DNA from: Pseudomonas petrae
GTDB taxonomy: Bacteria; Pseudomonadota; Gammaproteobacteria; Pseudomonadales; Pseudomonadaceae
Assembly (NCBI RefSeq): GCF_021728295.1
Contig: NZ_JAKJXE010000006.1
Coordinates: 310,001-374,000, forward strand
Length of the DNA stretch: 64,000 nucleotides
Reading direction: 5' to 3'
This document shows positions 1 through 9,684 of the stretch, piece by piece. The first letter of the stretch is position 1. Each line of letters opens with the position of its first letter. The notes under the pieces are model-generated. The model did no database searches, was not told the origin of the DNA, and saw only the letters and a program-made list of their open reading frames with translations. The position numbers and the translations under genes were made by a program.

Positions 1-152
1 CCAGTGGATACACCGCGATCAGAATCGCAGGCGTGACGGCCCCGTCGCCATGCGGCAGCGAGGCTGTTGGAGTGTAGTCAGGTCTGGGGATTTTGCAGAA
101 AGTATCTGGCCGGTCGTCAGGTCGGGTGGGCGACCGGCATGTGTGGCGGGTT
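1..152. other. Left edge, no gene assigned
   Basis: No convincing gene is seen. One minus-strand frame stays open through this edge, but its reading is not recognisable. An 8-bp stem (GCCGGTCG at 109-116 pairing with CGACCGGC at 131-138, 14-nt loop) lies just past the stop of the minus-strand gene at 153 and could act as a weak terminator, although no clear T-run follows it. Confidence 0.3.
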
Positions 153-446
153 TTACTCGTCTTCCGCCAGTCGCACGCCCGGCGGCATGTCGGGCAGTGC
201 ACGCAGGGCCGCTTCGTACCAGACGGTATTGAACGGGCGATCTTCGGCCAGGATCCCGTCGATCTCCAGCGCCAGAATGTGAGCCATCATCTGCAGAATC
301 TCTTCGCGCTCGATGCCCACCAGGGTCAGTTTGTTGAACGTGGCTTTGGCCGCAGGCGGATTGTCGCTCTCGATCTGATTTTCGATGGCTTCAATCAGCG
401 TCGCTTCAGCGAACTCTTCGTCGTCGATTTCGATGTTGTCGCTCAT
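153..446 (-). CDS. Conserved small acidic hypothetical protein
   Basis: This encodes 97 residues starting MSDNIEIDDEEF, very acidic at the N-terminus and mostly helical afterwards, with no signal peptide or membrane segment. I do not recognise a functional family. The start chosen is the ATG at 446, with AGGA about 13 bases upstream; an in-frame ATG at 488 would add 14 residues but sits within 25 bases of the argH stop. It lies 63 bp downstream of argH on the same strand, so it is probably cotranscribed with argH. Function is unknown; location suggests a Pseudomonas-conserved companion of argH rather than an arginine enzyme. Confidence 0.75.
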   Translation of the reverse strand: MSDNIEIDDEEFAEATLIEAIENQIESDNPPAAKATFNKLTLVGIEREEILQMMAHILALEIDGILAEDRPFNTVWYEAALRALPDMPPGVRLAEDE

Positions 447-509
447 GTTGTTCTCGATGTCCTGCCAATTGAATGGGGTAGCCCGCACCGGGCGACCCCG
501 TTTATGCGT

Positions 510-1904
510 TTAGCGGGTGGCGAGCAAATGCTGGCCGCGAACAGCCGCTGCCTTTACCTGATCCGGCGCCGTGCCGCCGATATGGTTGCGGGCATTGACC
601 GAACCTTCGAGCGTCAGCACCGCAAAGACATCCTGCTCGATCTGGTCACTGAACTGACGCAGTTCGTCCAGCGTCATCTCTGCCAGATCCTTGCCGGTCT
701 CAACGCCATATTTCACCGCGTGCCCGACGATCTCGTGGCAATCGCGGAACGGCAGGCCGCGGCGGACGAGGTAGTCGGCCAGGTCGGTGGCGGTGGAGAA
801 ACCGCGCAGCGCGGCCTCGCGCATGATGGCGTGCTTCGGTTTGATCGCCGGAATCATGTCGGCGAAGGCACGCAGCGAATCGCGCAAGGTGTCGGCAGCG
901 TCGAACAGCGGCTCCTTGTCTTCCTGATTGTCCTTGTTGTAGGCCAGCGGCTGGCCCTTCATCAAGGTCAAAAGCCCCATCAATGCGCCGAATACGCGGC
1001 CGCTTTTGCCGCGGACCAGTTCGGGAACATCAGGGTTTTTCTTTTGCGGCATGATCGAGCTGCCGGTGCAGAAACGATCAGGCAGGTCGATGAACTGAAA
1101 TTGCGCGCTGGTCCACAGCACCAGCTCTTCCGAGAAGCGCGACAGGTGCATCATCGCAATGCTCGCGGCGGAGCAGAACTCGATGGCGAAGTCGCGATCG
1201 GAGACGCTGTCCAGCGAGTTGCCGCCGACCGCTTCGAAACCCAGCAGCTGGCAGGTCAGTTCGCGGTCGATCGGGTACGTGGTGCCGGCCAGCGCGGCGC
1301 TGCCCAGTGGCATACGGTTGGTGCGTTTGCGGCAATCGACCAGACGCTCGTAATCGCGGCTGAGCATTTCGAACCACGCCAGCATGTGGTGGCCGAAGGT
1401 CACCGGTTGCGCGGTCTGCAGGTGAGTGAAGCCCGGCATGATGGTGTCGGCTTCGCGCTCGGCCAGCCCCAGCAGACCTTCTTGCAGGCGAGTGATCTCA
1501 GCCAGAATCAGGTCGATTTCATCACGCAGCCACAGGCGGATGTCGGTGGCGACCTGATCGTTACGGCTGCGCCCGGTGTGCAGTTTTTTACCCGTGACGC
1601 CGATGCGATCGGTCAGGCGCGCTTCGATGTTCATGTGCACGTCTTCGAGGTCCACGCGCCAGTCGAACGTGCCGGCTTCGATCTCGCCCTGGATGCTCTT
1701 CAGCCCGTCGATGATCGTGTCGCGCTCGGCGTCTGTCAGCACACCAACCTTGGCCAGCATCGTGGCGTGGGCAACGGAGCCCATGATGTCGTGGCGATAA
1801 AGGCGTTGATCAAAGGTGACGGAGGCGGTGAAGCGTGCGACGAAGGCGTCGACGGGTTCACTGAAGCGGCCGCCCCAGGACTGGTTGGTCTTGTCGGTGC
1901 TCAT
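510..1904 (-). CDS. argH: Argininosuccinate lyase
   Basis: ArgH splits argininosuccinate into arginine and fumarate, the last step of arginine synthesis, in the cytoplasm. The protein has 464 residues, the usual size. The fumarase/aspartase superfamily signature [11 protein letters not shown] is at residues 281-291, and the conserved TGRSRNDQ segment is near residue 110. The start ATG at 1904 faces algZ, which is divergent, with 146 bp between them. The argA and argE genes of the same pathway are at the far end of the window, so the pathway is not one operon here. Identification is secure. Confidence 0.97.
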   Translation of the reverse strand: MSTDKTNQSWGGRFSEPVDAFVARFTASVTFDQRLYRHDIMGSVAHATMLAKVGVLTDAERDTIIDGLKSIQGEIEAGTFDWRVDLEDVHMNIEARLTDRIGVTGKKLHTGRSRNDQVATDIRLWLRDEIDLILAEITRLQEGLLGLAEREADTIMPGFTHLQTAQPVTFGHHMLAWFEMLSRDYERLVDCRKRTNRMPLGSAALAGTTYPIDRELTCQLLGFEAVGGNSLDSVSDRDFAIEFCSAASIAMMHLSRFSEELVLWTSAQFQFIDLPDRFCTGSSIMPQKKNPDVPELVRGKSGRVFGALMGLLTLMKGQPLAYNKDNQEDKEPLFDAADTLRDSLRAFADMIPAIKPKHAIMREAALRGFSTATDLADYLVRRGLPFRDCHEIVGHAVKYGVETGKDLAEMTLDELRQFSDQIEQDVFAVLTLEGSVNARNHIGGTAPDQVKAAAVRGQHLLATR

Positions 1905-2050
1905 GATTCGCTCGCTGCTGTGCTGGTGGCTGAAACTGATGAAAAACCGGCGCCGGCCGATTCTAAAGACGCGGGCGATGATAACAGCATTGCCGTTTAT
2001 TTATCCCCGGCGGCTTGCCCGCAACGGTATGAGCGAAGAGACTGGCGGCC

Positions 2051-3133
2051 ATGCAAAACGAGCGCAAACAACCGGGGCAGAGCAGTGCGCCCGGCAAAGA
2101 GTTCTTCCTCCCGGAACTGTGCCTGCCCCAGGCGTTGCTGATGCTGGTCGTGCTGGCGGAGTTGCTGGTCTTCGTGCTTGTGCTCATCGAACCCATGCGA
2201 CCGGATTTCGACTGGGTGCGGCTGGCGCTGATTTCTCTTTTCGTGCAGTGGATCGTGCTGTTGTCCGCCGCGCTGCTGTGTGGATTGCGCCCCTGGCTGG
2301 CGCGCCTGCGTGCTGGCGTGGCCGGCTGCATCGGTTGTCTGCTGGTGGTCGCGGTGACGCTGATGTGCACCGCCGTGACTGACTACTACCAGGTCAATCC
2401 CCCGACCTCCTTCGATGGCGTCGTCGAGCGGTACCTGCGCTACGCACTGATCGCCTTGATCATGTCCGCGCTGATGCTGCGCTACTTTTATCTGCAGAGT
2501 CAGTGGCGCAAACAGCAGCAGGCGGAGCTTCAGGCCAGGATCGAGTCCCTGCAAGCGCGTATTCGTCCGCATTTTCTGTTCAACACACTCAATAGCATCG
2601 CCAGTCTGGTCACCAGCGATCCGGTCAAGGCGGAGCAGGCGGTGCTTGATCTGTCTGACCTGTTTCGGGCCAGTCTGGGCAAGCCCGGCAGCCTGACGAC
2701 ATGGCGCGAAGAGCTTGAATTGGCGAAACGCTATTTATCGATTGAGCAATATCGACTTGGCGAGCGTCTACAGTTGGACTGGGCCGTAAGTGCAATTCCT
2801 GACGACTTGCCAATTCCCCAGCTAACCTTGCAGCCATTATTGGAAAACGCGTTGATTTACGGCATCGCGCCCCGTGTTGAAGGCGGCGTGGTCAGAGTTG
2901 AGGCAGACTACGAACGGGGAGTATTTATATTGCGCGTCAGTAACCCTTACGATGAGGTCGTCTTACGGCAAAACCCAAGCGGCACTCAGCAGGCCTTGGC
3001 AAATATCGGCGCTCGACTCACGGCACTTTTCGGCCCTCTCGCCAGTCTGAGCGTGGAGCGCCGAGACGGTCGTCACTTCACCTGTCTACGCTATCCTTGT
3101 GCGAGACTCACGCAGGAAGCCAGAGCAATATGA
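2051..3133 (+). CDS. algZ: Sensor kinase of the LytS/AlgZ type
   Basis: AlgZ (also called FimS) is the membrane partner of AlgR, controlling alginate and type IV pilus/twitching genes in pseudomonads. The 360-residue protein has hydrophobic membrane segments between about residues 25 and 145, then a His_kinase domain of the LytS class: RPHFLFNTLNS with the candidate phospho-acceptor His174, and an N-box like segment LQPLLENALIYG. It lacks the usual spaced G1/G2 boxes of orthodox kinases, as is known for AlgZ. Its stop overlaps the algR start by 4 bp (ATGA), showing translational coupling. Start ATG 2051 has only a weak ribosome site. Confidence 0.93.
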   Translation: MQNERKQPGQSSAPGKEFFLPELCLPQALLMLVVLAELLVFVLVLIEPMRPDFDWVRLALISLFVQWIVLLSAALLCGLRPWLARLRAGVAGCIGCLLVVAVTLMCTAVTDYYQVNPPTSFDGVVERYLRYALIALIMSALMLRYFYLQSQWRKQQQAELQARIESLQARIRPHFLFNTLNSIASLVTSDPVKAEQAVLDLSDLFRASLGKPGSLTTWREELELAKRYLSIEQYRLGERLQLDWAVSAIPDDLPIPQLTLQPLLENALIYGIAPRVEGGVVRVEADYERGVFILRVSNPYDEVVLRQNPSGTQQALANIGARLTALFGPLASLSVERRDGRHFTCLRYPCARLTQEARAI

Positions 3134-3876
3134 ATGTCCTGATCGTTGATGACGAACCCCTAGCCCGAGACCGCCTGAGCCGTATGGTAAGTGAGCTCGA
3201 GGGTTACAAGGTTCTGGAACCCAGCGCCACAAATGGCGAAGAAGCATTGCAGCTAATTGAAAATTTGAAACCCGACGTGGTGTTGCTGGATATCCGCATG
3301 CCTGGCCTGGACGGACTTCAGGTCGCGGCAAAGCTATGCGAGCGCGACACCCCACCTGCCGTCGTGTTTTGCACGGCCCACGACGAATTTGCGCTGGAAG
3401 CCTTCCAGGTCAGCGCCGTGGGTTACCTGGTCAAACCGGTTCGTCCCGAGCATCTGCTTGAGGCGTTGCGCAAGGCCGAGCGGCCGAATCGTGTGCAACT
3501 GGCGGCGATGACCCGGCCTGCTGCGGAAAGCGGCACCGGCCCGCGCAGCCACATCAGCGCACGTACCCGAAAGGGCATTGAGCTGATCCCGCTGGCCGAG
3601 GTCATCTATTTCATCGCTGATCACAAGTACGTGACCCTGCGCCACGAAGGCGGCGAAGTGCTGCTGGATGAGCCGCTCAAAGCCCTGGAAGACGAATTCG
3701 GCGACCGTTTCGTACGCATCCACCGCAACGCGCTGGTCGCCCGGGAACGCATTGAACGCCTGCAGCGCACGCCGCTGGGCCATTTCCAGTTGTTCCTGAA
3801 AGGGCTCAACGGCGATGCGTTGATCGTCAGCCGCCGGCACGTTGCCGGTGTGCGCAAGATGATGCAGCAGTTGTAA
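3130..3876 (+). CDS. algR: LytTR-type response regulator
   Basis: AlgR is a DNA-binding response regulator for alginate, pili and other virulence traits. The 248-residue protein has a receiver domain (residues 1-120; acidic pair D7/D8, phospho-acceptor Asp54 in LLDIRMPG, conserved Lys in YLVKPV) and a C-terminal LytTR DNA-binding domain (about 140-245, with the segment FVRIHRNALV). The start at 3130 is preferred over an upstream in-frame start at 3097 because it begins at the receiver domain and makes the ATGA overlap with algZ. It is followed after 160 bp by hemC, as in P. aeruginosa. Confidence 0.96.
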   Translation: MNVLIVDDEPLARDRLSRMVSELEGYKVLEPSATNGEEALQLIENLKPDVVLLDIRMPGLDGLQVAAKLCERDTPPAVVFCTAHDEFALEAFQVSAVGYLVKPVRPEHLLEALRKAERPNRVQLAAMTRPAAESGTGPRSHISARTRKGIELIPLAEVIYFIADHKYVTLRHEGGEVLLDEPLKALEDEFGDRFVRIHRNALVARERIERLQRTPLGHFQLFLKGLNGDALIVSRRHVAGVRKMMQQL

Positions 3877-3937
3877 GCGAGTGCCGCGAGGGGCATGCCG
3901 TGATGCGGGCGACACGCCGTCGCATGGCGTACGCAGG

Positions 3938-3951
3938 TTGATTGAGATCAT
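3938..3951 (+). promoter_or_regulatory. Possible ANR/FNR-type box upstream of hemC
   Basis: The 14-bp sequence TTGATTGAGATCAT matches the ANR/FNR consensus TTGAT-N4-ATCAA at nine of ten fixed positions. It is 85 bp before the hemC start codon, in the algR-hemC gap. A -10-like TTATTAT is near 4010-4016, which would place the box too far upstream for a classic -41.5 site, so its role is uncertain. Confidence 0.35.
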
Positions 3952-4036
3952 GATGCGCGCAGATTGAATACAGTCATTCGGCCCGATCTGGCCGAGCTGT
4001 TATTATTCGCCGCATTCACTCAGTACGGACCGGTTC

Positions 4037-4978
4037 ATGTCTTCTCGCGAAATCCGCATCGCCACCCGCAAAAGCGCCCTGGCTCTTTGGCAAGCAGAGT
4101 ACGTCAAGGCGCGTTTGGAGCAGGCGCATCCCGGCCTGATCGTGACGCTGGTGCCGATGGTCAGTCGCGGCGACAAGCTATTGGACTCGCCGCTTTCGAA
4201 AATCGGTGGCAAGGGTCTGTTCGTCAAGGAGCTGGAAACAGCCCTGATCGAGCGCCAAGCCGACATCGCCGTTCACTCGATGAAAGACGTCCCGATGGAC
4301 TTCCCTCAAGGGCTCGGCCTGTTCTGTATCTGCGAACGCGAAGACCCGCGCGACGCCTTCGTTTCCAACACCTATGCCAGTCTCGATGAGCTGCCCGCCG
4401 GCGCCGTGGTCGGGACGTCAAGCCTGCGCCGGCAGGCTCAGTTGCTGGCGCGTCGGTCTGACCTGCAAATCCGGTTTCTGCGCGGCAACGTCAACACGCG
4501 CCTCGCCAAGCTGGATGCAGGTGAGTACGACGCGATCATCCTTGCCGCGGCCGGCCTGATCCGTCTGGGTTTCGAAGACCGCATCACCGCCCCCATCAGC
4601 ATCGACCACAGCCTGCCGGCAGGCGGGCAGGGCGCGGTGGGCATCGAATGCCGCAGCGTCGATATCGAACTTCATGCTTTGCTGGCCCCGCTGCATCATG
4701 ACGACACCGCCGTGCGGGTCACGGCTGAGCGTGCGCTCAACAAGCACCTCAACGGTGGTTGCCAGGTGCCGATCGCCTGTTATGCCGTATTGGAAGGCGA
4801 ACAACTGTGGTTGCGCGGTCTGGTGGGCGATCCCTCCGGCACAGTGCTGCTGCACGCTGAAGCGCGTGCGCCACAAGTGGACGCTCAAGCCTTGGGCGTA
4901 CACGTGGCCGAAGCGCTGCTGGCTCAAGGTGCGGCGAAGATTCTCAAAGCGGTATACGGCGAGGCAGACGACGAGTGA
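4037..4978 (+). CDS. hemC: Hydroxymethylbilane synthase (porphobilinogen deaminase)
   Basis: HemC joins four porphobilinogens into hydroxymethylbilane in tetrapyrrole synthesis. The protein has 313 residues. The dipyrromethane-cofactor cysteine is Cys242 in [10 protein letters not shown], and the [10 protein letters not shown] segment near residue 127 and the HSMKDVP segment near 80 are diagnostic. It starts the hemC-hemD-hemX-hemY operon; the stop overlaps the hemD GTG by 4 bp (GTGA). The start ATG 4037 gives the usual N-terminus beginning with [14 protein letters not shown] a few residues in. Identification is secure. Confidence 0.98.
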   Translation: MSSREIRIATRKSALALWQAEYVKARLEQAHPGLIVTLVPMVSRGDKLLDSPLSKIGGKGLFVKELETALIERQADIAVHSMKDVPMDFPQGLGLFCICEREDPRDAFVSNTYASLDELPAGAVVGTSSLRRQAQLLARRSDLQIRFLRGNVNTRLAKLDAGEYDAIILAAAGLIRLGFEDRITAPISIDHSLPAGGQGAVGIECRSVDIELHALLAPLHHDDTAVRVTAERALNKHLNGGCQVPIACYAVLEGEQLWLRGLVGDPSGTVLLHAEARAPQVDAQALGVHVAEALLAQGAAKILKAVYGEADDE

Positions 4979-5748
4979 AGGCCTGGCGTTTGCTGCTCAC
5001 GCGTCCTGCTGAAGAATCGCAGGCCCTTGCGCAGACGCTGGCTGAGGTCGGCGTGTACAGCGCCAGCCTGCCGTTGTTGGAGATCGAGCCTCTGCCGGTT
5101 TCAGAAGCCAACCGTTCCATCATTTACGACCTCGCGGGGTACTGCGCCGTCATCGTCGTCAGCAAGCCGGCCGCGCGCCTTGGGCTGGCGATGCTCGATG
5201 AAGTCTGGCCGCAGCCGCCGATGCAGGCGTGGTTTACCGTCGGCGCTGCAACCGCCCAGATCCTTGATGACTATGGCCTGCACGTGTTCTTCCCCGAACA
5301 CGGCGACGACAGCGAAGCGTTGCTCGACCTGCCGCAGTTTCAACAGGCTCTCTCGGGCTACGACCCCAAAGTGCTGATCATGCGCGGCGAAGACGGGCGC
5401 GAGCTGCTCGCCGAGCGTTTGCGTGAGCGTGGTGTAGTGGTCGATTACCTGCCGCTGTATCGTCGGCACCTGCCGCAATACCCGGCTTTCGCGCTGCCCG
5501 ACACGGTAAAAGCGGAACGCTTGAATGGGCTGGTGGTCAGCAGTGGACAGGGTTTCGAGCATCTGCGTGAGTTGGCGGGCGACGCCTGGCCTACGCTTGC
5601 GCAGATGCCTTTGTTTGTACCAAGCCCCCGGGTCGCCGAAAAGGCGCGTGCTGCCGGGGCTCTTAACGTAGTGGACTGCCGTGGCGCGAGCGCCCCGGCC
5701 TTGCTGGCAGCATTGCGCGAACACCCCGCGCCTGCCTCACAGGCGTAA
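4975..5748 (+). CDS. hemD: Uroporphyrinogen-III synthase
   Basis: HemD closes and inverts ring D of hydroxymethylbilane to give uroporphyrinogen III. The family is poorly conserved in sequence; the evidence is the 257-residue length, a two-domain alpha/beta pattern, the N-terminal [10 protein letters not shown] motif, the [11 protein letters not shown] segment around residue 190, and its position directly after hemC. It starts with GTG at 4975, overlapping hemC by 4 bp. hemX begins 50 bp after its stop. Confidence 0.95.
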   Translation: MKAWRLLLTRPAEESQALAQTLAEVGVYSASLPLLEIEPLPVSEANRSIIYDLAGYCAVIVVSKPAARLGLAMLDEVWPQPPMQAWFTVGAATAQILDDYGLHVFFPEHGDDSEALLDLPQFQQALSGYDPKVLIMRGEDGRELLAERLRERGVVVDYLPLYRRHLPQYPAFALPDTVKAERLNGLVVSSGQGFEHLRELAGDAWPTLAQMPLFVPSPRVAEKARAAGALNVVDCRGASAPALLAALREHPAPASQA

Positions 5749-5797
5749 TGGTCGATCAGTCGGATTACGCGACGCCCAAAATGCAAAGGATGGATAC

Positions 5798-6940
5798 GTG
5801 AGCGAAACAGTCTTGCCAAAAGATGACGTTGAACCGGTACTGGCCAAACCTGAGGCGCTGCCGGATCCAACGTACAAAGAACCGTCGAATCGCCGAAGCA
5901 GCAACGGGCTCGCCATACTGGCGCTGTTGCTGGGCGCTGCGGGCGTTGCCGTTGGCGGCTGGAGCGTTTGGCAACTGCGCGCCATGCAGGCCGGTCATCA
6001 GGAGCAGTCGGGGCAGTTGCAGGACATCGGCGCTCAGACTCAAGCCCTCAAGCAGAGCGAGCAGCAAATCGCCGCACGTCTGGGGCAATTGCCACCGGCT
6101 GAAGAGCTGGAAGATCGCCGTCGCCTCGTCACGCAGTTGCAGGGTGATCAGCAGCGCCTGAGCCAGCGTGTGGAGACCGTGCTCGGTGCCAGCCGCAAGG
6201 ATTGGCGGCTCGCCGAAGCGGAGCATCTGCTGCGCCTGGCAAGCCTGAGGCTGTCTGCGCTGCAAGACATCAACAGTGCTGCAGCACTGGTGCAGGGCGC
6301 TGACGAGATTCTGCGCGAGCAGGACGATCCCGGCGCCTTCGCGGCCCGCGAGCAATTGGCCAAAAGCCTGACTGCGCTGCGCAGCGTCGATCAACCGGAT
6401 CGCACCGGATTGTTCCTGCAACTGGCGGCAGTGCGTGATCAAGTCGCGCAGCTGAATGAGCTGGCGCCGGAATACAAGGACAAGGGCGATTCACTGTTCG
6501 GTTTGACCGATGGCAGCGAGGACAGCTATTGGGCCAAGTGGTGGGACAAGATCTCTCAGTACGTGCGAATCGACTTCCATGCGGACAAAAATATTCGTCC
6601 GTTGCTGGCAGGCCAGAGCCTGACCCAGGTTCGCCTGGCATTGAGCCTGGCGATCGAGCAGGCACAATGGGCCGCGCTCAACGGCCAGGCCCCGGTTTAC
6701 GAAAAGGCCATGGCTGAAGCCCGAAACGTTCTGGACAACAATTTCAATCGCGATAACCAGCAGAGCAAAGCCCTCGGCCAGCGTCTGGATGAGCTGGGCA
6801 AACAGCCGGTTTCAGTCGCCACCCCTGACCTGACACAAAGTCTGGCTGCGGTTCAGGCGTATCTCGAACAGCGTCACACGCCTGTAGGCGGTGCGCTGGA
6901 GAAACGCGCTGAAGAGGCGCAGCCCGGGAAACAGCCATGA
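5798..6940 (+). CDS. hemX: HemX-family membrane protein
   Basis: This HemX-family protein (380 residues) has one membrane anchor at about residues 37-57, followed by a long, Gln-rich coiled-coil stretch (60-150) and a helical periplasmic domain. It was once described as a uroporphyrin-III methyltransferase, but no SAM-binding motif is visible and the activity is doubtful. I chose the GTG at 5798, with AGGA 7 bases upstream; an open frame runs back to 5681 inside hemD but has no support. It sits between hemD and hemY, overlapping hemY by 4 bp, so it belongs to the haem operon. A role as an assembly or scaffold partner of HemY is inference. Confidence 0.9.
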   Translation: MSETVLPKDDVEPVLAKPEALPDPTYKEPSNRRSSNGLAILALLLGAAGVAVGGWSVWQLRAMQAGHQEQSGQLQDIGAQTQALKQSEQQIAARLGQLPPAEELEDRRRLVTQLQGDQQRLSQRVETVLGASRKDWRLAEAEHLLRLASLRLSALQDINSAAALVQGADEILREQDDPGAFAAREQLAKSLTALRSVDQPDRTGLFLQLAAVRDQVAQLNELAPEYKDKGDSLFGLTDGSEDSYWAKWWDKISQYVRIDFHADKNIRPLLAGQSLTQVRLALSLAIEQAQWAALNGQAPVYEKAMAEARNVLDNNFNRDNQQSKALGQRLDELGKQPVSVATPDLTQSLAAVQAYLEQRHTPVGGALEKRAEEAQPGKQP

Positions 6941-8184
6941 AGCGCGCTTACGTCATCCTCTTCGTGCTGGTGGTGGCCGCGGCGCTGATCGGTGTCGCGA
7001 TCTCCCGCCATGCGGGTTACGTGCTTATTTCCTACGACACTTTCCGCTACGAATCGAGTATCTGGGCAGCGCTGGCGTTACTCGTCGCCGTCCTGTTCAT
7101 TCTGTGGCTGGTGCGCGTGCTGATCACGTTGCTGACGACTTCTGGCGGGGTGGTCAATCCCTGGTCGCGTCGTAACAGAAGCCGCCGTGTGCAAAACGCG
7201 ATCGAGCAAGGCCAGATGGACCTCGCCGAAGGCCGTTGGGCCAGCGCGCAACGCAATTTGCATCGCGCCGCCGAGGCGGAACGTCAGCCACTGCTTTACT
7301 ACCTCGGTGCAGCCCGGGCAGCGAACGAGCAGGGCCGTTACGAGGAAAGCGATAACCTGCTTGAGCGCGCGCTTGAGCGTCAGCCGCACGCCGAACTGGC
7401 CATTGCGCTGAGCCACGCGCAATTGCAGGTGGACCGCGGGGATCTCGACGGAGCGCTGGTTACCTTGCAGGCCATGCAGGAACGCCATCCGCATAACCCG
7501 CAGGTGTTACGCCAGTTGCAGCGCCTGTACCGGGAGCGCGGTGAATGGGCGGAATTGATTCGCCTGATGCCTGAGCTGCGCAAGGACAAAGTGCTTCCGG
7601 CGCAAGAGCTGGCGGAACTGGAGAGACGCGCCTGGGGCGAGAATCTTTCGCTGGCGGCCCATCGTGAATCCGACAGCGATACCGTTGCCACGGGTTTACC
7701 GTCGCTGGAAAACGCCTGGCAGCAATTGACTTCGGCCCAGCGCCAGGAGCCTGCGCTGGTGCTGGCGTACGCCGAACAACTGCGGCGTTTGGGCGCCGAC
7801 GTGCAGGCCGAGGAAGTTTTGCGCACGGCCATGAAGCGCGATTACAACACCCACCTTGCGCGGTTGTATGGACTGGTGCGCGGCGCCGATCCTGCCAAAC
7901 AACTGCAGACCGCCGAAGGTTGGCTGAAAAGTCATACCAATGACCCAGGCTTGCTGTTGACCCTGGGCCGTCTGTGCCTGCAAAGCAGCTTGTGGGGTAA
8001 AGCACGTGATTATCTCGAGTCGAGCTTGAGGTTGCAGCGCAACCCGGAAGCGTGTGCCGAACTGGCTCGTTTGCTTGCGCAACTGGGCGAGACCGATCGC
8101 AGTAATCAACTGTTTCAGGAAGGCCTGGGTCTGCTGGATGAGCGTTTGCTCGCACGTCCGTTGCCAGCGCTGACACGCGCTTAG
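6937..8184 (+). CDS. hemY: HemY-type TPR membrane protein
   Basis: This is the gammaproteobacterial HemY protein, not the protoporphyrinogen oxidase of the same name in Bacillus. The 415 residues comprise two N-terminal hydrophobic segments (about 3-20 and 42-65) and a C-terminal helical array resembling tetratricopeptide repeats, including YYLGAARAANEQGRYEESDN near residue 125. Its exact part in haem synthesis is not established. ATG 6937 overlaps the hemX stop (ATGA). A strong stem-loop follows 21 bp after the stop and ends the operon. Confidence 0.93.
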   Translation: MKRAYVILFVLVVAAALIGVAISRHAGYVLISYDTFRYESSIWAALALLVAVLFILWLVRVLITLLTTSGGVVNPWSRRNRSRRVQNAIEQGQMDLAEGRWASAQRNLHRAAEAERQPLLYYLGAARAANEQGRYEESDNLLERALERQPHAELAIALSHAQLQVDRGDLDGALVTLQAMQERHPHNPQVLRQLQRLYRERGEWAELIRLMPELRKDKVLPAQELAELERRAWGENLSLAAHRESDSDTVATGLPSLENAWQQLTSAQRQEPALVLAYAEQLRRLGADVQAEEVLRTAMKRDYNTHLARLYGLVRGADPAKQLQTAEGWLKSHTNDPGLLLTLGRLCLQSSLWGKARDYLESSLRLQRNPEACAELARLLAQLGETDRSNQLFQEGLGLLDERLLARPLPALTRA

Positions 8185-8205
8185 ACTGGAGTAGGACGTC
8201 AAACC

Positions 8206-8231
8206 GAAGAGGCCCGATCGCGGGCCTCTTC
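8206..8231 (+). terminator. Stem-loop ending the hem operon
   Basis: A perfect 11-bp GC-rich stem, GAAGAGGCCCG pairing with CGGGCCTCTTC around an ATCG loop, lies 21 bp after the hemY stop. No T-run follows, so it may work as a processing or mRNA-protecting hairpin rather than a classic intrinsic terminator. Confidence 0.7.
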
Positions 8232-8435
8232 AGTGTCTGATTCGCTGATTTGTGTAGGACTTTTCTGTGCTTGTTGTGGCTTGTTGAGAGGATCTTAGGG
8301 CTATCGGTACAACCTCTTAAACACGGCGTCGGGATTTACCTACATCAACAAAGAAATATCCTCCGTTGGGTGCCTTGAAAGCGACTCGCGCTTTCCTCTA
8401 CCGTAGCCGCCTTCGTCTTTTGTTACGGATCTTCC
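8232..8435. other. Gap between hemY and dsbB
   Basis: About 200 bp with no open frame of merit. It must hold the dsbB promoter, but I see no clear -35/-10 pair or operator. Confidence 0.4.
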
Positions 8436-8963
8436 ATGCAGCTGGCTCGTACGCGCTCCTTGTTCTCTCTGGCGTTTCTGGCCTGCGCATCGATTGTGGG
8501 AGCGACGGTTTATCTCGGCCCTGTGGTTGATGCGGCGCCATGCCCGATGTGTCTGCTTCAGCGTGTGCTCATGGCGTTATCGGCGGGTGTGTGCCTGCTC
8601 GCCGCGCTGCACGCGCCGGGCAAATCCGGCTGGCGTATCTACGCGGGCTTTCTTTTACTGTTTTCCGCTTTGGGGGCGAGCGTCGCGGCACGTCAGGTCT
8701 GGTTGCAGGCATCGCCACCCGAGAACATGGCGGCGTGCATTGAAAACCTTCACTACCTGATGGAAACGCAAATCTACGTGAAGGTCATGGCGATGGTGCT
8801 GGCGGGAAGTGCAGGGTGCTCCGAGATCAACTGGTCGCTGTTCGGCATCAGCTTGCCGGAGTGGAGCCTGTTGGCATTTTCCGGCTTGGGACTGTTCGCG
8901 CTGTACTACCTTTTTATCGAGTTCCGTCGATTCAGATCAATGGATCTGGGGACCCCGGATTAA
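8436..8963 (+). CDS. dsbB: Disulfide bond formation protein B
   Basis: DsbB is the inner-membrane oxidase that re-oxidises DsbA and passes electrons to quinone. The 175-residue protein has four hydrophobic segments and both cysteine pairs: Cys36/Cys39 in PCPMCLLQR and Cys101/Cys128 in the second periplasmic loop. The position between the hem operon and algQ matches the DsbB-family gene known at this place in other pseudomonads, where a second copy is usually found elsewhere, so this may be one of two paralogues. The start ATG fits the membrane topology. Confidence 0.93.
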   Translation: MQLARTRSLFSLAFLACASIVGATVYLGPVVDAAPCPMCLLQRVLMALSAGVCLLAALHAPGKSGWRIYAGFLLLFSALGASVAARQVWLQASPPENMAACIENLHYLMETQIYVKVMAMVLAGSAGCSEINWSLFGISLPEWSLLAFSGLGLFALYYLFIEFRRFRSMDLGTPD

Positions 8964-9144
8964 ACACTTGTATGAACTTTCTGTCCTGCGTACCTTGATG
9001 GGCCAGTCATGCGGGCATAATCTGGCCCGCACGCATCATCGGATCAATGCTGCTGGCTACGCTTTCCCGGCCGGCTCCGACACATCTCGGGCCGAACAGG
9101 AAAGCGCTTGAAGCAGCATGCCCCTGAAGGGAAGAGAGAACATC

Positions 9145-9603
9145 ATGCTGGAAAGTTGTCAGAACGCTCAGGAACGCTGGGGTGGGGTCCATAAGCTGAT
9201 CGACCGCTGGTTGCTGGAGCGCAACGAGCTGATCAAGGCCTACGACGCCCTGGGTGCAGAGCCGGGAGCGTTCTCTGAAAAGCGCGTGCCCTTGCAGGAC
9301 TTCTGCGGCACTTTGGTCGATTACGTGTCGGCCGGCCATTTCGAAATCTACGAGCAACTCACCAGCGAAGCCAAGGCGTTCAACGATCAACGCGGCCTCG
9401 AGCTGGCTGACACGATCTATCCTCGCATCGACGTCATCACTGAAAAGCTGCTGGCGTTCAACGATCTCTGTGATCAAGGCGAGTGCGTCGCCGAGAAATT
9501 CAAAGAATTGGGCGGCTTGCTGCACGAGCGCTTTGAACTGGAAGATTGCCTGATCGAAGTGCTGCATAACGCGCACAAGGAACAGGTCGAGGAAGAGGTC
9601 TGA
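9145..9603 (+). CDS. algQ: Anti-sigma70 factor AlgQ (Rsd family)
   Basis: AlgQ is the Pseudomonas homologue of Rsd; it binds RpoD (sigma70) and so shifts RNA polymerase toward alternative sigma factors, with effects on alginate and siderophore genes. The predicted protein has 152 residues, all helical, with the Rsd-type start [19 protein letters not shown] and [10 protein letters not shown] near the end. I chose ATG 9145 because this is where family similarity begins; an in-frame ATG at 9118 would add nine residues. It is monocistronic and ends at a bidirectional terminator shared with the convergent FKBP gene. Confidence 0.95.
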   Translation: MLESCQNAQERWGGVHKLIDRWLLERNELIKAYDALGAEPGAFSEKRVPLQDFCGTLVDYVSAGHFEIYEQLTSEAKAFNDQRGLELADTIYPRIDVITEKLLAFNDLCDQGECVAEKFKELGGLLHERFELEDCLIEVLHNAHKEQVEEEV

Positions 9604-9621
9604 AAAGGCCGCTGATGTAAG

Positions 9622-9648
9622 AAAGGGTGCCTTGGGCACCCTTTTTTT
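9622..9648 (+). terminator. Intrinsic terminator of algQ, likely bidirectional
   Basis: AAAGGGTGCC pairs with GGCACCCTTT around a 3-nt loop and is followed by further Ts up to 9648. A-residues on the left arm allow it to work in the reverse direction for the convergent FKBP gene. Confidence 0.9.
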
Positions 9649-9684
9649 ATGATCTGTCGCGGCGAGCCTCGGCCACTGCCGGCG

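Noticed and set aside
93-2141. 682-codon open frame on the plus strand
   Set aside because: It lies antisense to argH and results from high GC and codon bias; the translation has no domains.
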